From: Candidatus Poribacteria bacterium
GTDB taxonomy: Bacteria > Poribacteria > WGA-4E > WGA-3G
DNA length: 64,000 bases
Assembly: GCA_028818705.1 (NCBI GenBank)
Contig: JAPPNJ010000187.1
Span: forward strand, 59,180-123,179
Reading direction: 5' to 3'
The position numbers were made by a program, and so were the translations under genes. The first letter of the stretch is position 1. The number at the start of each line of letters is the position of its first letter. Shown one piece after another: positions 16,638 to 24,365 of this stretch. The notes beneath the pieces were generated by a model. That model was not told the DNA's origin and made no database searches. It was given only the letters and a program-made list of their open reading frames with translations.

Positions 16638-17402
16638 ATGCCTATTGAAAAGATTCTAATTACAGGAGCAAACGGATATTTAGCACAATTTATTATTGAC
16701 CGATTGCGCAGCACATATCAGCTGACGCTAACAGACATTACCGAACCGGATCACGCTGTTCCAGATACAACTTTTATCAAAGCAGATGTTACAAATCCTG
16801 CTGCAATCGAGGCAGCATGTGCGGGACAGGATGCTGTTGTGCATCTTGTTGCTTTGGTCCGGGGACGGTCTGGCAAACCCGCCTCGTTATTTGCGGATGT
16901 TATGGTGAAAGGGACGTGGAACGTTGCGGAAGCTTGTGTACAGCAAGGTGTGCAAAAATTGGTGAATATTTCGAGTATTTCGGCGTGCCATCCGGCTCCT
17001 GGTGCAAAATTACCGTACGAGGTGGGCGACGATTTTGTGTTTGGGCCTGGAGATCTCTACTATTCGTTGGCAAAGTATCTCGGTGAGCAGATAGGTGCGG
17101 CGTATCATCAGGCACATGGATTGGATGTGATCCATGTTCGTCCGGGTGTTATTGCTGGAGATGGGCAGAACCCGGGTCCGGCGGCTCCTGATGTTGTGAC
17201 AGATCCTTGGTTTGTTTATGTAGATCCGAGAGATGTTGCGCAGTGTGTTGCTCTCGCAATTGAGACGGAGACAGTAAAGTACGGCGCCTATAACGCTGTG
17301 GCGGGACGTGCGGACTCGCGTTTTGCGTGGAAGCCTGGAAAAGTGGAGTTGGGGTATTCACCGGAGCACAATTGGCCAGAGATTCCTGGTGGGAAAACAT
17401 GA
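16638..17402 (+). CDS. NAD-dependent epimerase/dehydratase (extended SDR)
   Basis: 254 residues from ATG 16638 with AAGGA nine bases upstream (an earlier TTG at 16611 has no support). The N-terminus shows the extended-SDR nucleotide motif ITGANGYLAQF (about 7-17) and a DVTNP strand (about 55). The catalytic YxxxK is YSLAKYLGEQ (about 142-151), preceded by the conserved NISSISACH stretch. The HVRPGVIAGDG block follows. This fold acts on nucleotide sugars or related alcohols; the protein is somewhat short at its C-terminus, which in this family binds the sugar. Substrate unknown. It stands alone between repeat regions. Confidence 0.88.
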   Translation: MPIEKILITGANGYLAQFIIDRLRSTYQLTLTDITEPDHAVPDTTFIKADVTNPAAIEAACAGQDAVVHLVALVRGRSGKPASLFADVMVKGTWNVAEACVQQGVQKLVNISSISACHPAPGAKLPYEVGDDFVFGPGDLYYSLAKYLGEQIGAAYHQAHGLDVIHVRPGVIAGDGQNPGPAAPDVVTDPWFVYVDPRDVAQCVALAIETETVKYGAYNAVAGRADSRFAWKPGKVELGYSPEHNWPEIPGGKT

Positions 17403-17474
17403 AGTCTGAATCTTTGACAACTCGTTTTGGAACCTCCAAGCTGCACCAACAGATGAAATCCAGACAGTTAGACA

Positions 17475-17627
17475 CAAACTAACAGTTTGTGCTACATGGC
17501 GCAAACGCCAATCAAGGCTTCCTTGTAGAAACAGTTTGTGCTACATGTTCTTGAAAAATCGTTAAGTAGAAACGGGATAAGAATGGGAAAAAATTAGGCA
17601 CTAACATACACAAACTAACAGTTTGCG
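17475..17627. repeat. REP-like palindromes in the RAYT leader
   Basis: Complete copies of CAAACTAACAGTTTG at 17475-17489 and 17611-17625, and a half copy (ACAGTTTGTGCTACA) at about 17529. The last complete one is ten bases before the transposase start and directly adjoins its ribosome binding site (GAGGAG), so an RNA hairpin there could hinder or aid translation. Confidence 0.85.
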
Positions 17628-17638
17628 AGGAGAAAACG

Positions 17639-18325
17639 ATGAGTCAGTTTGAGTATAAACCATCCTATCGCCGTAACTTACCACATATACAACTACCAGG
17701 AGCAACTTTCTTCGTTACATTTCACTTAGCAGATTCTCTGTCGCGGACTATTTTACAGCAACGAAGAATCGAGGAAAACCAACTTACAACAGACAAACAT
17801 ATAACATCTGCACAAAAACGGCAACACCATGAATGGCAGCGTCAGTGGTTCCGAAAATTTAAAAAAATGTTAGATAATGCAGAAAGTGGACCTATATGGC
17901 TCAAGGATGACCGGATTGCTAAAATGGTAGTGGAAAGCCTGCTTTATCGAGATGGAAAGGTATATTGCTTGGATGCCTACTGCGTCATGGCGAACCATGT
18001 ACATGTTGTGTTTACCCCACTTGCCATACAACCACCGCAACCAAACACTGCGAATGCCCAAGATGACAAGACACAAACTAACAGTTTGCGCTACAATACG
18101 CTATCTTCTATCATGCAATCGCTCAAAGGTTATACAGCGAGAAAAGCTAATCAAATCTTAGGGCGACGCGGTGCGTTCTGGCATCACGAAAGTTACGACC
18201 ACGCCATTCGGCACTCAAATGAATGGCAACGGATTATAACCTATGTTCTCAATAATCCTGTAAAGGCAGATTTAGTGGACGAGTGGAAAAAGTGGAAATG
18301 GAGTTACTGTCGATTAGAGGTTTGA
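17639..18325 (+). CDS. REP-associated tyrosine transposase (RAYT, Y1/IS200-like HUH nuclease)
   Basis: 228 residues. The pattern is that of RAYT/TnpA-REP proteins: N-terminal YRRNLPHIQ with FFVTFHLADS (about 10-35), the HUH motif in MANHVHVVF (about 118-126), and the tyrosine-bearing segment FWHHESYDHAIRHS (about 183-196), then WQRIITYVLNNPVKA. RAYTs are single-copy genes thought to cut and mobilise REP palindromes in single-stranded form. The gene is surrounded by one palindrome family (CAAACTAACAGTTTG-type) on both sides, and a copy sits inside it at 18074-18095, read in frame as TNSLRYN between the HUH and Tyr motifs without breaking the frame. GAGGAG lies just upstream of the start. Probably functional, since both motifs are intact. 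Confidence 0.92.
   Translation: MSQFEYKPSYRRNLPHIQLPGATFFVTFHLADSLSRTILQQRRIEENQLTTDKHITSAQKRQHHEWQRQWFRKFKKMLDNAESGPIWLKDDRIAKMVVESLLYRDGKVYCLDAYCVMANHVHVVFTPLAIQPPQPNTANAQDDKTQTNSLRYNTLSSIMQSLKGYTARKANQILGRRGAFWHHESYDHAIRHSNEWQRIITYVLNNPVKADLVDEWKKWKWSYCRLEV
18074..18095 (+). repeat. REP-like palindrome inside the RAYT coding sequence
   Basis: CAAACTAACAGTTTGCG followed by CTACA, identical in form to the intergenic copies. Its position falls in the surface loop expected between the HUH-containing part and the C-terminal helices, and the reading frame is kept. Confidence 0.9.
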
Positions 18326-18420
18326 TCATGATACCAATTTTAACCCAAGTTGCTACGGACAAGAATTTAGACATGCAAACCTCGTTTTTTACGCAAAAGC
18401 GTTGGTGCCCCGCACGGTTT

Positions 18421-18755
18421 TGTAGCGCAAACTGTTAGTTTGCGGCATTTGTGGGGACAGAATCTAACAAATTATGCTACATAGTGGCAACTTGGATAAT
18501 TTTAGGATATTCTCACGTAAAATTCCACAAACTTTCAACTTGGGGAAAGTGGGCACGCAAACTAACAGTTTGTGGTACAGGTCCTATCAGTTTACCTCCT
18601 GTTCTTTACAATTCCATGTCCCTCTTTAACAAAGCGGGCACGCAAACTAACAGTTTGCGGTACGAAAGAGCGGATCGAGAGAGCAAACTAACAGTTTGTG
18701 GTACAGGTCCTATCAGTTTACCTCCTGTTCTTTATAATTCCGTGTCCCTCTTTAA
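18421..18755. repeat. REP-like copies and a 73-bp direct duplication
   Basis: The palindrome occurs at 18427-18441, 18558-18572, 18642-18656 and 18684-18698. Beyond the palindromes, 18557-18629 and 18683-18755 are a 73-bp direct repeat with two mismatches. The right copy covers the last dozen codons of the minus-strand gene ending at 18718; the left copy is an isolated duplicate of that gene's tail. The rest of 18326-18717 holds no gene. Confidence 0.88.
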
Positions 18756-20412
18756 TGCGGAGAATTTGGTTTGACTTTAGATTAGAAAATTGCTCTTTGT
18801 GTCCGCTTTGCCAGTGGATTTCTAAGGTATCAATCTCTGAGTTTTTCCCAAGCCCAAAGTGAACGCGAAGATCGCTTTGGGAAAGGTAACTCGCCCCGCT
18901 ACGTACCTCCCTGAAAAGTGACAGATTCCCCGTTTTCAGAATTATCTTAGTGCCTATACCTGATACATTGCTTTGTGTGCCGATGAGTCGGACCGTGAGC
19001 CAGTGATTGCTGTTACCGCCCTCGTTTCGAAGAAGTGTTGCGGGTTGGTTGGAGTTATTGAGGAAGATATCGATATCTCCATCATTGTCGTAGTCCCCGA
19101 AGGCGGCACCGCGACTTACTTTCTTGGGAAGTTGGGTCAACCCGACTGCAGTGGAGGTATCGGTGAAGTGATATGTGCCGTCTTGCTGGGGCGCATTGCG
19201 GAAAAGTAGGTCGCCCTGCGGATAAGTGCTATCTGTGAAAAGCGAGATGTTTTCCTGAAGATGCCCATTTGCAACGAAGAGGTCAAGGAGACCATCATTG
19301 TTGTAATCAAGGAATTCGACTGCCCATTTAAAATAGGGAAGTGTCACGGCGCCGATCCCTGATACAAAAGAGACATCTGTAAAAAATGCGCCGCTCTCGT
19401 TCTGATAGAGAATTACTGGCAGTGCTGAGGCGTTACTAACGACGAGATCGAGATAGCCGTTGTTATCGTAATCACCGAATGCGTTTCCCATACCGCTTCC
19501 CGGGAAACCGTTTCCATCGTAGCCTGTCCCGGTCAAGTCAGCGGTTTCGGTGAACGTTCCATCGCCGTTGTTATGGTAAAAGAGATCTGCCTCCATATCG
19601 TTGGCGATGTGTAGATCGGGGTAGCTGTCATTGTTATAGTCCCCGACGGCGACGGCGAGACCGAGGGCGCGGTGTGAAATGCCTGTACTCTCGGTGACAT
19701 CCGTGAAGGTGTTGTCGCCATTATTGCGATAGAGGATATCGGGTTCGCTGACAAAATGACTGCCAGCAATCTGATCTGTTGGACTACAATAGGTTCTGAT
19801 CCCGCGGGTTTCCCACCATCGGTTCTCGGCGATAGAAAATTTCATGTAGTTGACGACGTATAGATCGACATCACCATCTAAATCGTAATCCAGAAAGGCG
19901 CAACTTGTTCCCCAACGTTTGTCGCCAACACCCGCCTCTTGTGTTATATCTGTAAAGGTGCCATCGCCGTTGTTGTAATAGAGTCGATTAGGTCCATAGT
20001 TCGTTACATAAATTTCGGGATAGCCGTCGCTGTTGATATCGGCAGCAGCACACCCAACTCCATAGCCAGTATCTCCAACACCTGCTTTGCGTGTAACGTC
20101 GGTAAAAGTGCCGTTACTGTTGTTCTGATAGAGTCTATTTTGCGGGGATCCTTCTGTGTGCGTGGCTTTTCCGCCAAGCAGTGGTGGGATATGCGTAGCG
20201 TTCACTATGTAAAGGTCGAGGTGGCCATCAATATCATAGTCAAAAAAGAGTGCCCCGGAGCCGAGGGTTTCAATGAGATATTTCTCTCCGGTTCTGCCGT
20301 CAACATGCTGAAAGGTGATCCCTGCAGCGGTGGTTGTATCAACGAATTGGACTTCGGCAGAAATGTGGAAACTAAGGGTAAGAGAGAGGAGGATATGGCA
20401 GAGGTGTCTCAT
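18718..20412 (-). CDS. Exported FG-GAP/VCBS-repeat protein with ASPIC/UnbV C-terminal domain
   Basis: 564 residues. Signal peptide at 1-20 (CHILLSLTLSFHISA). From about 45 to 460 there are repeated blade motifs of the FG-GAP type: FFDYDIDGHLDLYIVN, CAAADINSDGYPEIYVTNYG, FLDYDLDGDVDLYVVNY, each with a Ca-binding DxDxDGxxD loop and followed by RLYYNNGDGTFTDVT. The end (about 480-555) has the UnbV/ASPIC form, VSGIGTKIILKTG... with HFGLG...IHWQSGHKEQF. The family forms beta-propellers in the periplasm or outside. The TPR gene upstream overlaps it by four bases, a pairing often seen for this family. Its last residues, after LRIKEG, come from repeat DNA (see the 73-bp duplication). Confidence 0.9.
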   Translation of the reverse strand: MRHLCHILLSLTLSFHISAEVQFVDTTTAAGITFQHVDGRTGEKYLIETLGSGALFFDYDIDGHLDLYIVNATHIPPLLGGKATHTEGSPQNRLYQNNSNGTFTDVTRKAGVGDTGYGVGCAAADINSDGYPEIYVTNYGPNRLYYNNGDGTFTDITQEAGVGDKRWGTSCAFLDYDLDGDVDLYVVNYMKFSIAENRWWETRGIRTYCSPTDQIAGSHFVSEPDILYRNNGDNTFTDVTESTGISHRALGLAVAVGDYNNDSYPDLHIANDMEADLFYHNNGDGTFTETADLTGTGYDGNGFPGSGMGNAFGDYDNNGYLDLVVSNASALPVILYQNESGAFFTDVSFVSGIGAVTLPYFKWAVEFLDYNNDGLLDLFVANGHLQENISLFTDSTYPQGDLLFRNAPQQDGTYHFTDTSTAVGLTQLPKKVSRGAAFGDYDNDGDIDIFLNNSNQPATLLRNEGGNSNHWLTVRLIGTQSNVSGIGTKIILKTGNLSLFREVRSGASYLSQSDLRVHFGLGKNSEIDTLEIHWQSGHKEQFSNLKSNQILRIKEGHGIIKNRR

Positions 20413-21554
20413 TTTTCGCGGGAATAGGCTTCCTGCTTCTTATGGGCGTATTGTGCTTCATCTTCTAATCCAAGGACGGTGCAGATCTGGAAGAGCGTAT
20501 CCCAATAATTCGCTTCAGTTGGCGCAAGACGCACAGCAGTCCGTGCGTGGAATAGTGCTTTATCCAACTCCGAGCCCGATTCGATATAACAGACGGCGAT
20601 GTTATTATGTGCGATAGCGAGTGTGGTGTCGGCGGCGAGTGCCTTTTGATAGGCTGCTATGGCAAGATTAATTTTTTTCTGTTTATGGTAAGCGTGCCCC
20701 AAATTATAATGCGCAGTGGCTAAGGTTGGATCGAGAGAGATAGCACGTTTATAGTTGGCAATTGCATCCGAAAAGCGATGACGGGCGAGGTAGACAATGC
20801 CGAGGTTGTTATAGCCTCTTGCGTCATCGGGATGCCTTTTCACCCACATTTCGGCTTCCTGAAGGAGCGGGTCTGTCTGGCGAAGAACTTTGAAGAACGC
20901 CATGGTTGCAGCAGCCTTTTCCTTCTTACCTTGTTTGATGTAGGCTTGCGCGAGTTGGTAATGTGCCTCTGTATTATCGACCTGAATTTTAATTACTTTT
21001 TCAATGGTGGTAATAGCGTCATCTAAGCGTCCTTGTTTAGCATAGACTTTGCCCAACCCCAAAATTGTGCCAGCACTCTTTGGATTGAGAAGGGCGGCTT
21101 TTTCATAGGCGTGCACTGCCTTCTGAAAATTCCCCTGTTTCAAACGGACTTCCCCCAGTCCGGCATAGGCATCTTCCCAATTCGGATCAAGCGCAATTGC
21201 CTGCTCAAATGCTTCAGTAGCATTGGAAAATATCCCTTTTTTGAGGTAGACAAGCCCCATATTATAGTGAGGCTCAGCAGTCGTAGGAGACAATACCAAT
21301 GCTGCCTGATAAGCATCAAGCGCAGCATCATATTGTTTAAGTTCGGAATATGCAATACCGAGTCTGTTATAGAAGATAGGGGATTTTGGATCAAGCGCGA
21401 TGGCTTTCTTGTATTCGGAGATGGCTTGTTCAAACTCTCCAATAGTATGATAGGTAGAGGCGTTTTTGTAATGTTTCTCTGCAGATGAGGCATCGGATAA
21501 GGCAGGGATTCCAAAAGCACTGAAGAGAATAAATATGGTGGCATATTTTAGCAT
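20409..21554 (-). CDS. Exported TPR-repeat protein
   Basis: 381 residues. Signal peptide at 1-22 (FILFSAFGIPALSDA). Roughly nine TPR units from residue 27 to 360 with the standard 34-residue spacing: AEKHYKNASTYHTIGEFEQA, YNRLGIAYSELKQYDAALDAY, YNMGLVYLKKGIFSNATEAF, AYAGLGEVRLKQGNFQKAV and so on. TPRs hold protein partners; the gene overlaps the FG-GAP/UnbV gene by four bases, so its partner is probably that protein. The region 21555-21620 after the start contains only a hairpin repeat (GGCGAGGTT / AACCTCGCC, 21579-21600). Confidence 0.92.
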   Translation of the reverse strand: MLKYATIFILFSAFGIPALSDASSAEKHYKNASTYHTIGEFEQAISEYKKAIALDPKSPIFYNRLGIAYSELKQYDAALDAYQAALVLSPTTAEPHYNMGLVYLKKGIFSNATEAFEQAIALDPNWEDAYAGLGEVRLKQGNFQKAVHAYEKAALLNPKSAGTILGLGKVYAKQGRLDDAITTIEKVIKIQVDNTEAHYQLAQAYIKQGKKEKAAATMAFFKVLRQTDPLLQEAEMWVKRHPDDARGYNNLGIVYLARHRFSDAIANYKRAISLDPTLATAHYNLGHAYHKQKKINLAIAAYQKALAADTTLAIAHNNIAVCYIESGSELDKALFHARTAVRLAPTEANYWDTLFQICTVLGLEDEAQYAHKKQEAYSREK

Positions 21555-21620
21555 ACGCTTTTGTTTTTAAGGGAGACCGGCGAGGTTAGGAAACCTCGCC
21601 TACCTATTTTAGGTCCGACG

Positions 21621-22397
21621 CTAATCGCGATCTGCTTTAATACTACCCCATGTTGTTGTGAGTTTCTCTGCAGGTTCAACGGGTAGGAAATCACCACTCA
21701 TGATTTCGTCGATTTCTGCTTCGGTGATAATCCGATCAAAGAGAAACACCTCATCAATGATACCAGTGAAGAATTCTTGACCGGGATGGCGGGCACCCAC
21801 CATAATAGAACCGTCAATCTCATCAACAGGTGGGGGTTTAGCACCGCCACCGGCTTCTTTTCCGTCATTGTAGATGACCACTTTTGACTTGGTGTCGTGT
21901 GTAACTGTCATGTGCACCCAGTCATCGGGTTGAACATCGTTGCTGACGGCTTTCTGTGCCCATGTGCCGCCAGATGTTGACCAGAAAAAGGTTTTACTGC
22001 TGGCATTTTGAAAGATTGTTGCCCATTTTAAGGTGCCAGCTGCTACCATGTAATTCCAGTCCCGAATTTGGGCTTTGCCACGCTTCACCCAAAAAGCGAC
22101 AGAGAATTGTTCTTTTAATTGTAGAGTATCGTTGATGGGTACCACTACATGTTGCCCCTTGGTCCCATCAAATTCCAACGCCTTGCCGAACTGTCCATCC
22201 ACCCATGATGGATTTTGGATAAGTTCACCCTCATGACCGTGGACGGAACCATCTGCGGCATTCCCTCCCTTTCCTTCATCAAAAGAGAGATATAAAACAA
22301 GGGATTTATCATCCAGTCCTGCATATAAAGGGGTCGTAAGGGTCAACACCACAAGTATTGTGACAAATACTCCTATAAATTGTCGGAATTTGCACAC
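21621..22397 (-). CDS. Exported LamG/concanavalin-like protein with KLTTTWG tail
   Basis: 258 residues. Signal peptide at about 1-26 (FIGVFVTILVVLTLTTPLYA). The domain is a LamG-3 type jelly roll: LVLYLSFDEGKGG, HGEL, LEFDGTKGQHVVVP, FSVAFWVKRG, DWVHMTVTHD, KVVIYNDGKEAGG, VGARHPGQEFFTGIIDEVFLFDR, followed by LTEAEIDEIMSGD-like DRIITEAEIDEIMSGDF. The C-terminus is EKLTTTWGSIKADRD. LamG domains bind sugars or proteins outside the cell. The start is the ATG or GTG near 22397, next to GGAGGAAT. This is the only one of the four tail proteins on the minus strand with its own intact frame. Confidence 0.88.
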   Translation of the reverse strand: MCKFRQFIGVFVTILVVLTLTTPLYAGLDDKSLVLYLSFDEGKGGNAADGSVHGHEGELIQNPSWVDGQFGKALEFDGTKGQHVVVPINDTLQLKEQFSVAFWVKRGKAQIRDWNYMVAAGTLKWATIFQNASSKTFFWSTSGGTWAQKAVSNDVQPDDWVHMTVTHDTKSKVVIYNDGKEAGGGAKPPPVDEIDGSIMVGARHPGQEFFTGIIDEVFLFDRIITEAEIDEIMSGDFLPVEPAEKLTTTWGSIKADRD

Positions 22398-22490
22398 GAT
22401 GAATTCCTCCTTCTAAGCATACGAAAGTGCAGTAAGATTTGCTAAAATGGTAAATGGGATTTGGTTAAGGTTAATCGACGGTAACCCGCG

Positions 22491-24221
22491 CTAACAAGCA
22501 CCACACTTTTTACAAACGGTTGTATCACAAGCACTGGTCATAAACTTGTTTTCCTGCTTGTGGAACTCAAGTTGTAAAAACTGAGGTTTGACGTTGAGGT
22601 CGAGATGATCCCACGGGTTGACCTCATGAAGCGGACGCTCGCGTGCGGCGTAAAAATGTGGCAATAACCCGTATTTACGGAAGGCATGGTTCCATGATGC
22701 CCCGCGTGCGAGTTCTAATATGACCTTTCCAAGTCGTCGGTCTCCACGTGCGAAGACAGCTTCTTGGTGTGCGAGTCTCGCGCTTGCGGAGCCGACCTTT
22801 ATGCTACCGAGTTGGTTGATTTCGCGTTTTAGAAAATCAAGTTTTCGGGAAATAGTTTTGGGTGGTTCCATCGCCACCCATTGGAAAGGCGTATGCGGCT
22901 TCGGCACCATAGGCGAGATTGTAAAACTGATACGTGCCATCCTACCGGTCCGTTTTGCGTGGGGAAGGAGTATTGTACGCATCTCTTTCGCCATATCAAC
23001 AATAGCCTCCACATCCGCTGGGGTTTCCTGTGGGACCCCGATAAGAAAGTATAGACGGAGATTAAGAATATCGCGTTTTAGCGCTTCCTCAAAGACGTAA
23101 TAAAGACGTTCACGTGGAATCGCTTTATTGACGACCTTTTGGAGTTCTTCAGTTGCAACTTCTGGGGCAATGGTAATTGTGCCTTGTTCGCTGTCGGCGA
23201 GGGCATCGAGCAAAGGTGCGCGGACAGTTTCAGCACGAAGTGAGGCACAGGAGATACGGAACCCACGTTCGACGAGTCCTGTAGCGATTTCGTCGATTTG
23301 CGGATGGTCAGAAATAGAGGCCCCGACGAGTCCAATTCTGTCAGTAATGCCTCTGGCACGTTCAGCAAGTGCAAGCGTATTCTCTACAGAACGTTGCCGT
23401 GGCCATCGCCGGGCGTAGTCAGCGACACAGAAACGGCATTGTCTCCCGCATCCTCGGACAATTTCAATAAGATGGGCGTTTGAGAATTCAGTGTTCGGGG
23501 TATGGATATGCGTGCAAGTCTCGACATCATCGAGTTTGGGAACGGCACCGGCGCGAATCTGAGGTGATATTCCGGGTTTTGGAGAGACAGCGTCAATCGT
23601 GCCATCGTCTTGATAAGTTACATCATAGAAACTGGGCACATAGAGGCCTGGGACAGTTGCGAGTGTTTCGAGCAACTCGCTTTTAGGGGCCCCGCTCTGT
23701 TTCCACTCGTCAAAATGTGCCATGAGTTGATGGATGACAAGTTCAGCTTCTCCGACAACAAAGACATCAACGAAATCAGCAATGGGTTCAGGATTATAGG
23801 AAATATTGATACCGCCGGCGATGACGAGTGGATCCCATTCTGTGCGCTCTTCAACAAGTGGTGGGATGTTTGCGAGTTCCAACGTCCGCGGAATATTCAC
23901 ATAATCCGATTCAAACGAGACAGAAAATCCGACGATATCAAATCGGTTCAGCGGTGTTTGCGTTTCAAACGAGAAAAGTGGAGTTTTCTGGGTAACAAGC
24001 TGGCGAAGATAATTAGATTCAGGCACGAAAACGCGCTCGCAAGCGGTATCCGTTCGATTGTTGAGGATAGCATAGATAACCTGAACACCAAGACTCGACA
24101 TTCCGAGTTCATACGTACAGGGATAGACGAGGGCGAATTTGTTCGGTTTCCTGAAGTTATTATATCCGCCGTGTTCTTGATCGCGCAGATATTGGTAGTG
24201 TTGACGTAAGTTCACTGTCAT
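22491..24221 (-). CDS. Radical SAM protein of the B12-binding-like type (TIGR03960-like)
   Basis: 576 residues. The N-terminal half has the B12-binding-like Rossmann part (KFALVYPCTYELGMSSLG, about 26-45; VIAGGINISYNPEPIADFVD, about 130-150). The radical SAM cluster motif CxxxCxxC is GCGRQCRFCVADY (about 256-268), followed by DHPQIDEIATGL and IAPEVATEELQ. The end contains NPWDHLDLNVKPQFL and a terminal cysteine motif CDTTVCKKCGAC that could bind a second cluster or metal. Members of this family often sit near ribosomal or cell-wall genes; substrate unknown. It follows ftsZ after 144 bases that include an 11-bp perfect hairpin (24294-24321). Confidence 0.85.
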   Translation of the reverse strand: MTVNLRQHYQYLRDQEHGGYNNFRKPNKFALVYPCTYELGMSSLGVQVIYAILNNRTDTACERVFVPESNYLRQLVTQKTPLFSFETQTPLNRFDIVGFSVSFESDYVNIPRTLELANIPPLVEERTEWDPLVIAGGINISYNPEPIADFVDVFVVGEAELVIHQLMAHFDEWKQSGAPKSELLETLATVPGLYVPSFYDVTYQDDGTIDAVSPKPGISPQIRAGAVPKLDDVETCTHIHTPNTEFSNAHLIEIVRGCGRQCRFCVADYARRWPRQRSVENTLALAERARGITDRIGLVGASISDHPQIDEIATGLVERGFRISCASLRAETVRAPLLDALADSEQGTITIAPEVATEELQKVVNKAIPRERLYYVFEEALKRDILNLRLYFLIGVPQETPADVEAIVDMAKEMRTILLPHAKRTGRMARISFTISPMVPKPHTPFQWVAMEPPKTISRKLDFLKREINQLGSIKVGSASARLAHQEAVFARGDRRLGKVILELARGASWNHAFRKYGLLPHFYAARERPLHEVNPWDHLDLNVKPQFLQLEFHKQENKFMTSACDTTVCKKCGAC

Positions 24222-24293
24222 CCTCGGGTATAGTAGGGTACGCTCGGGAAGCGCGCCGATAAAGGGAAAAACGAAACGTCCTTAGTTTATTAA

Positions 24294-24321
24294 GTAGCCT
24301 CGATAACAAGATCGAGGCTAC
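24294..24321. repeat. Hairpin between ftsZ and the radical SAM gene
   Basis: GTAGCCTCGAT and ATCGAGGCTAC pair perfectly (11 bp) around a 6-base loop, in the gap between two minus-strand genes. No T-run follows in the minus direction, so it is better seen as an interspersed palindrome than a terminator; it could still affect read-through. Confidence 0.7.
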
Positions 24322-24365
24322 ACGAAAAAAGCGGCACTGATAGGAGGACAATATAGCGTTAATTT

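Noticed and set aside
18451-18774. 107-codon plus-strand frame
   Set aside because: Built from REP palindromes and the 73-bp duplication; overlaps the end of a real minus-strand gene.
24222-24365. Terminator after ftsZ
   Set aside because: The hairpin at 24294-24321 has no following T-run on the minus strand.
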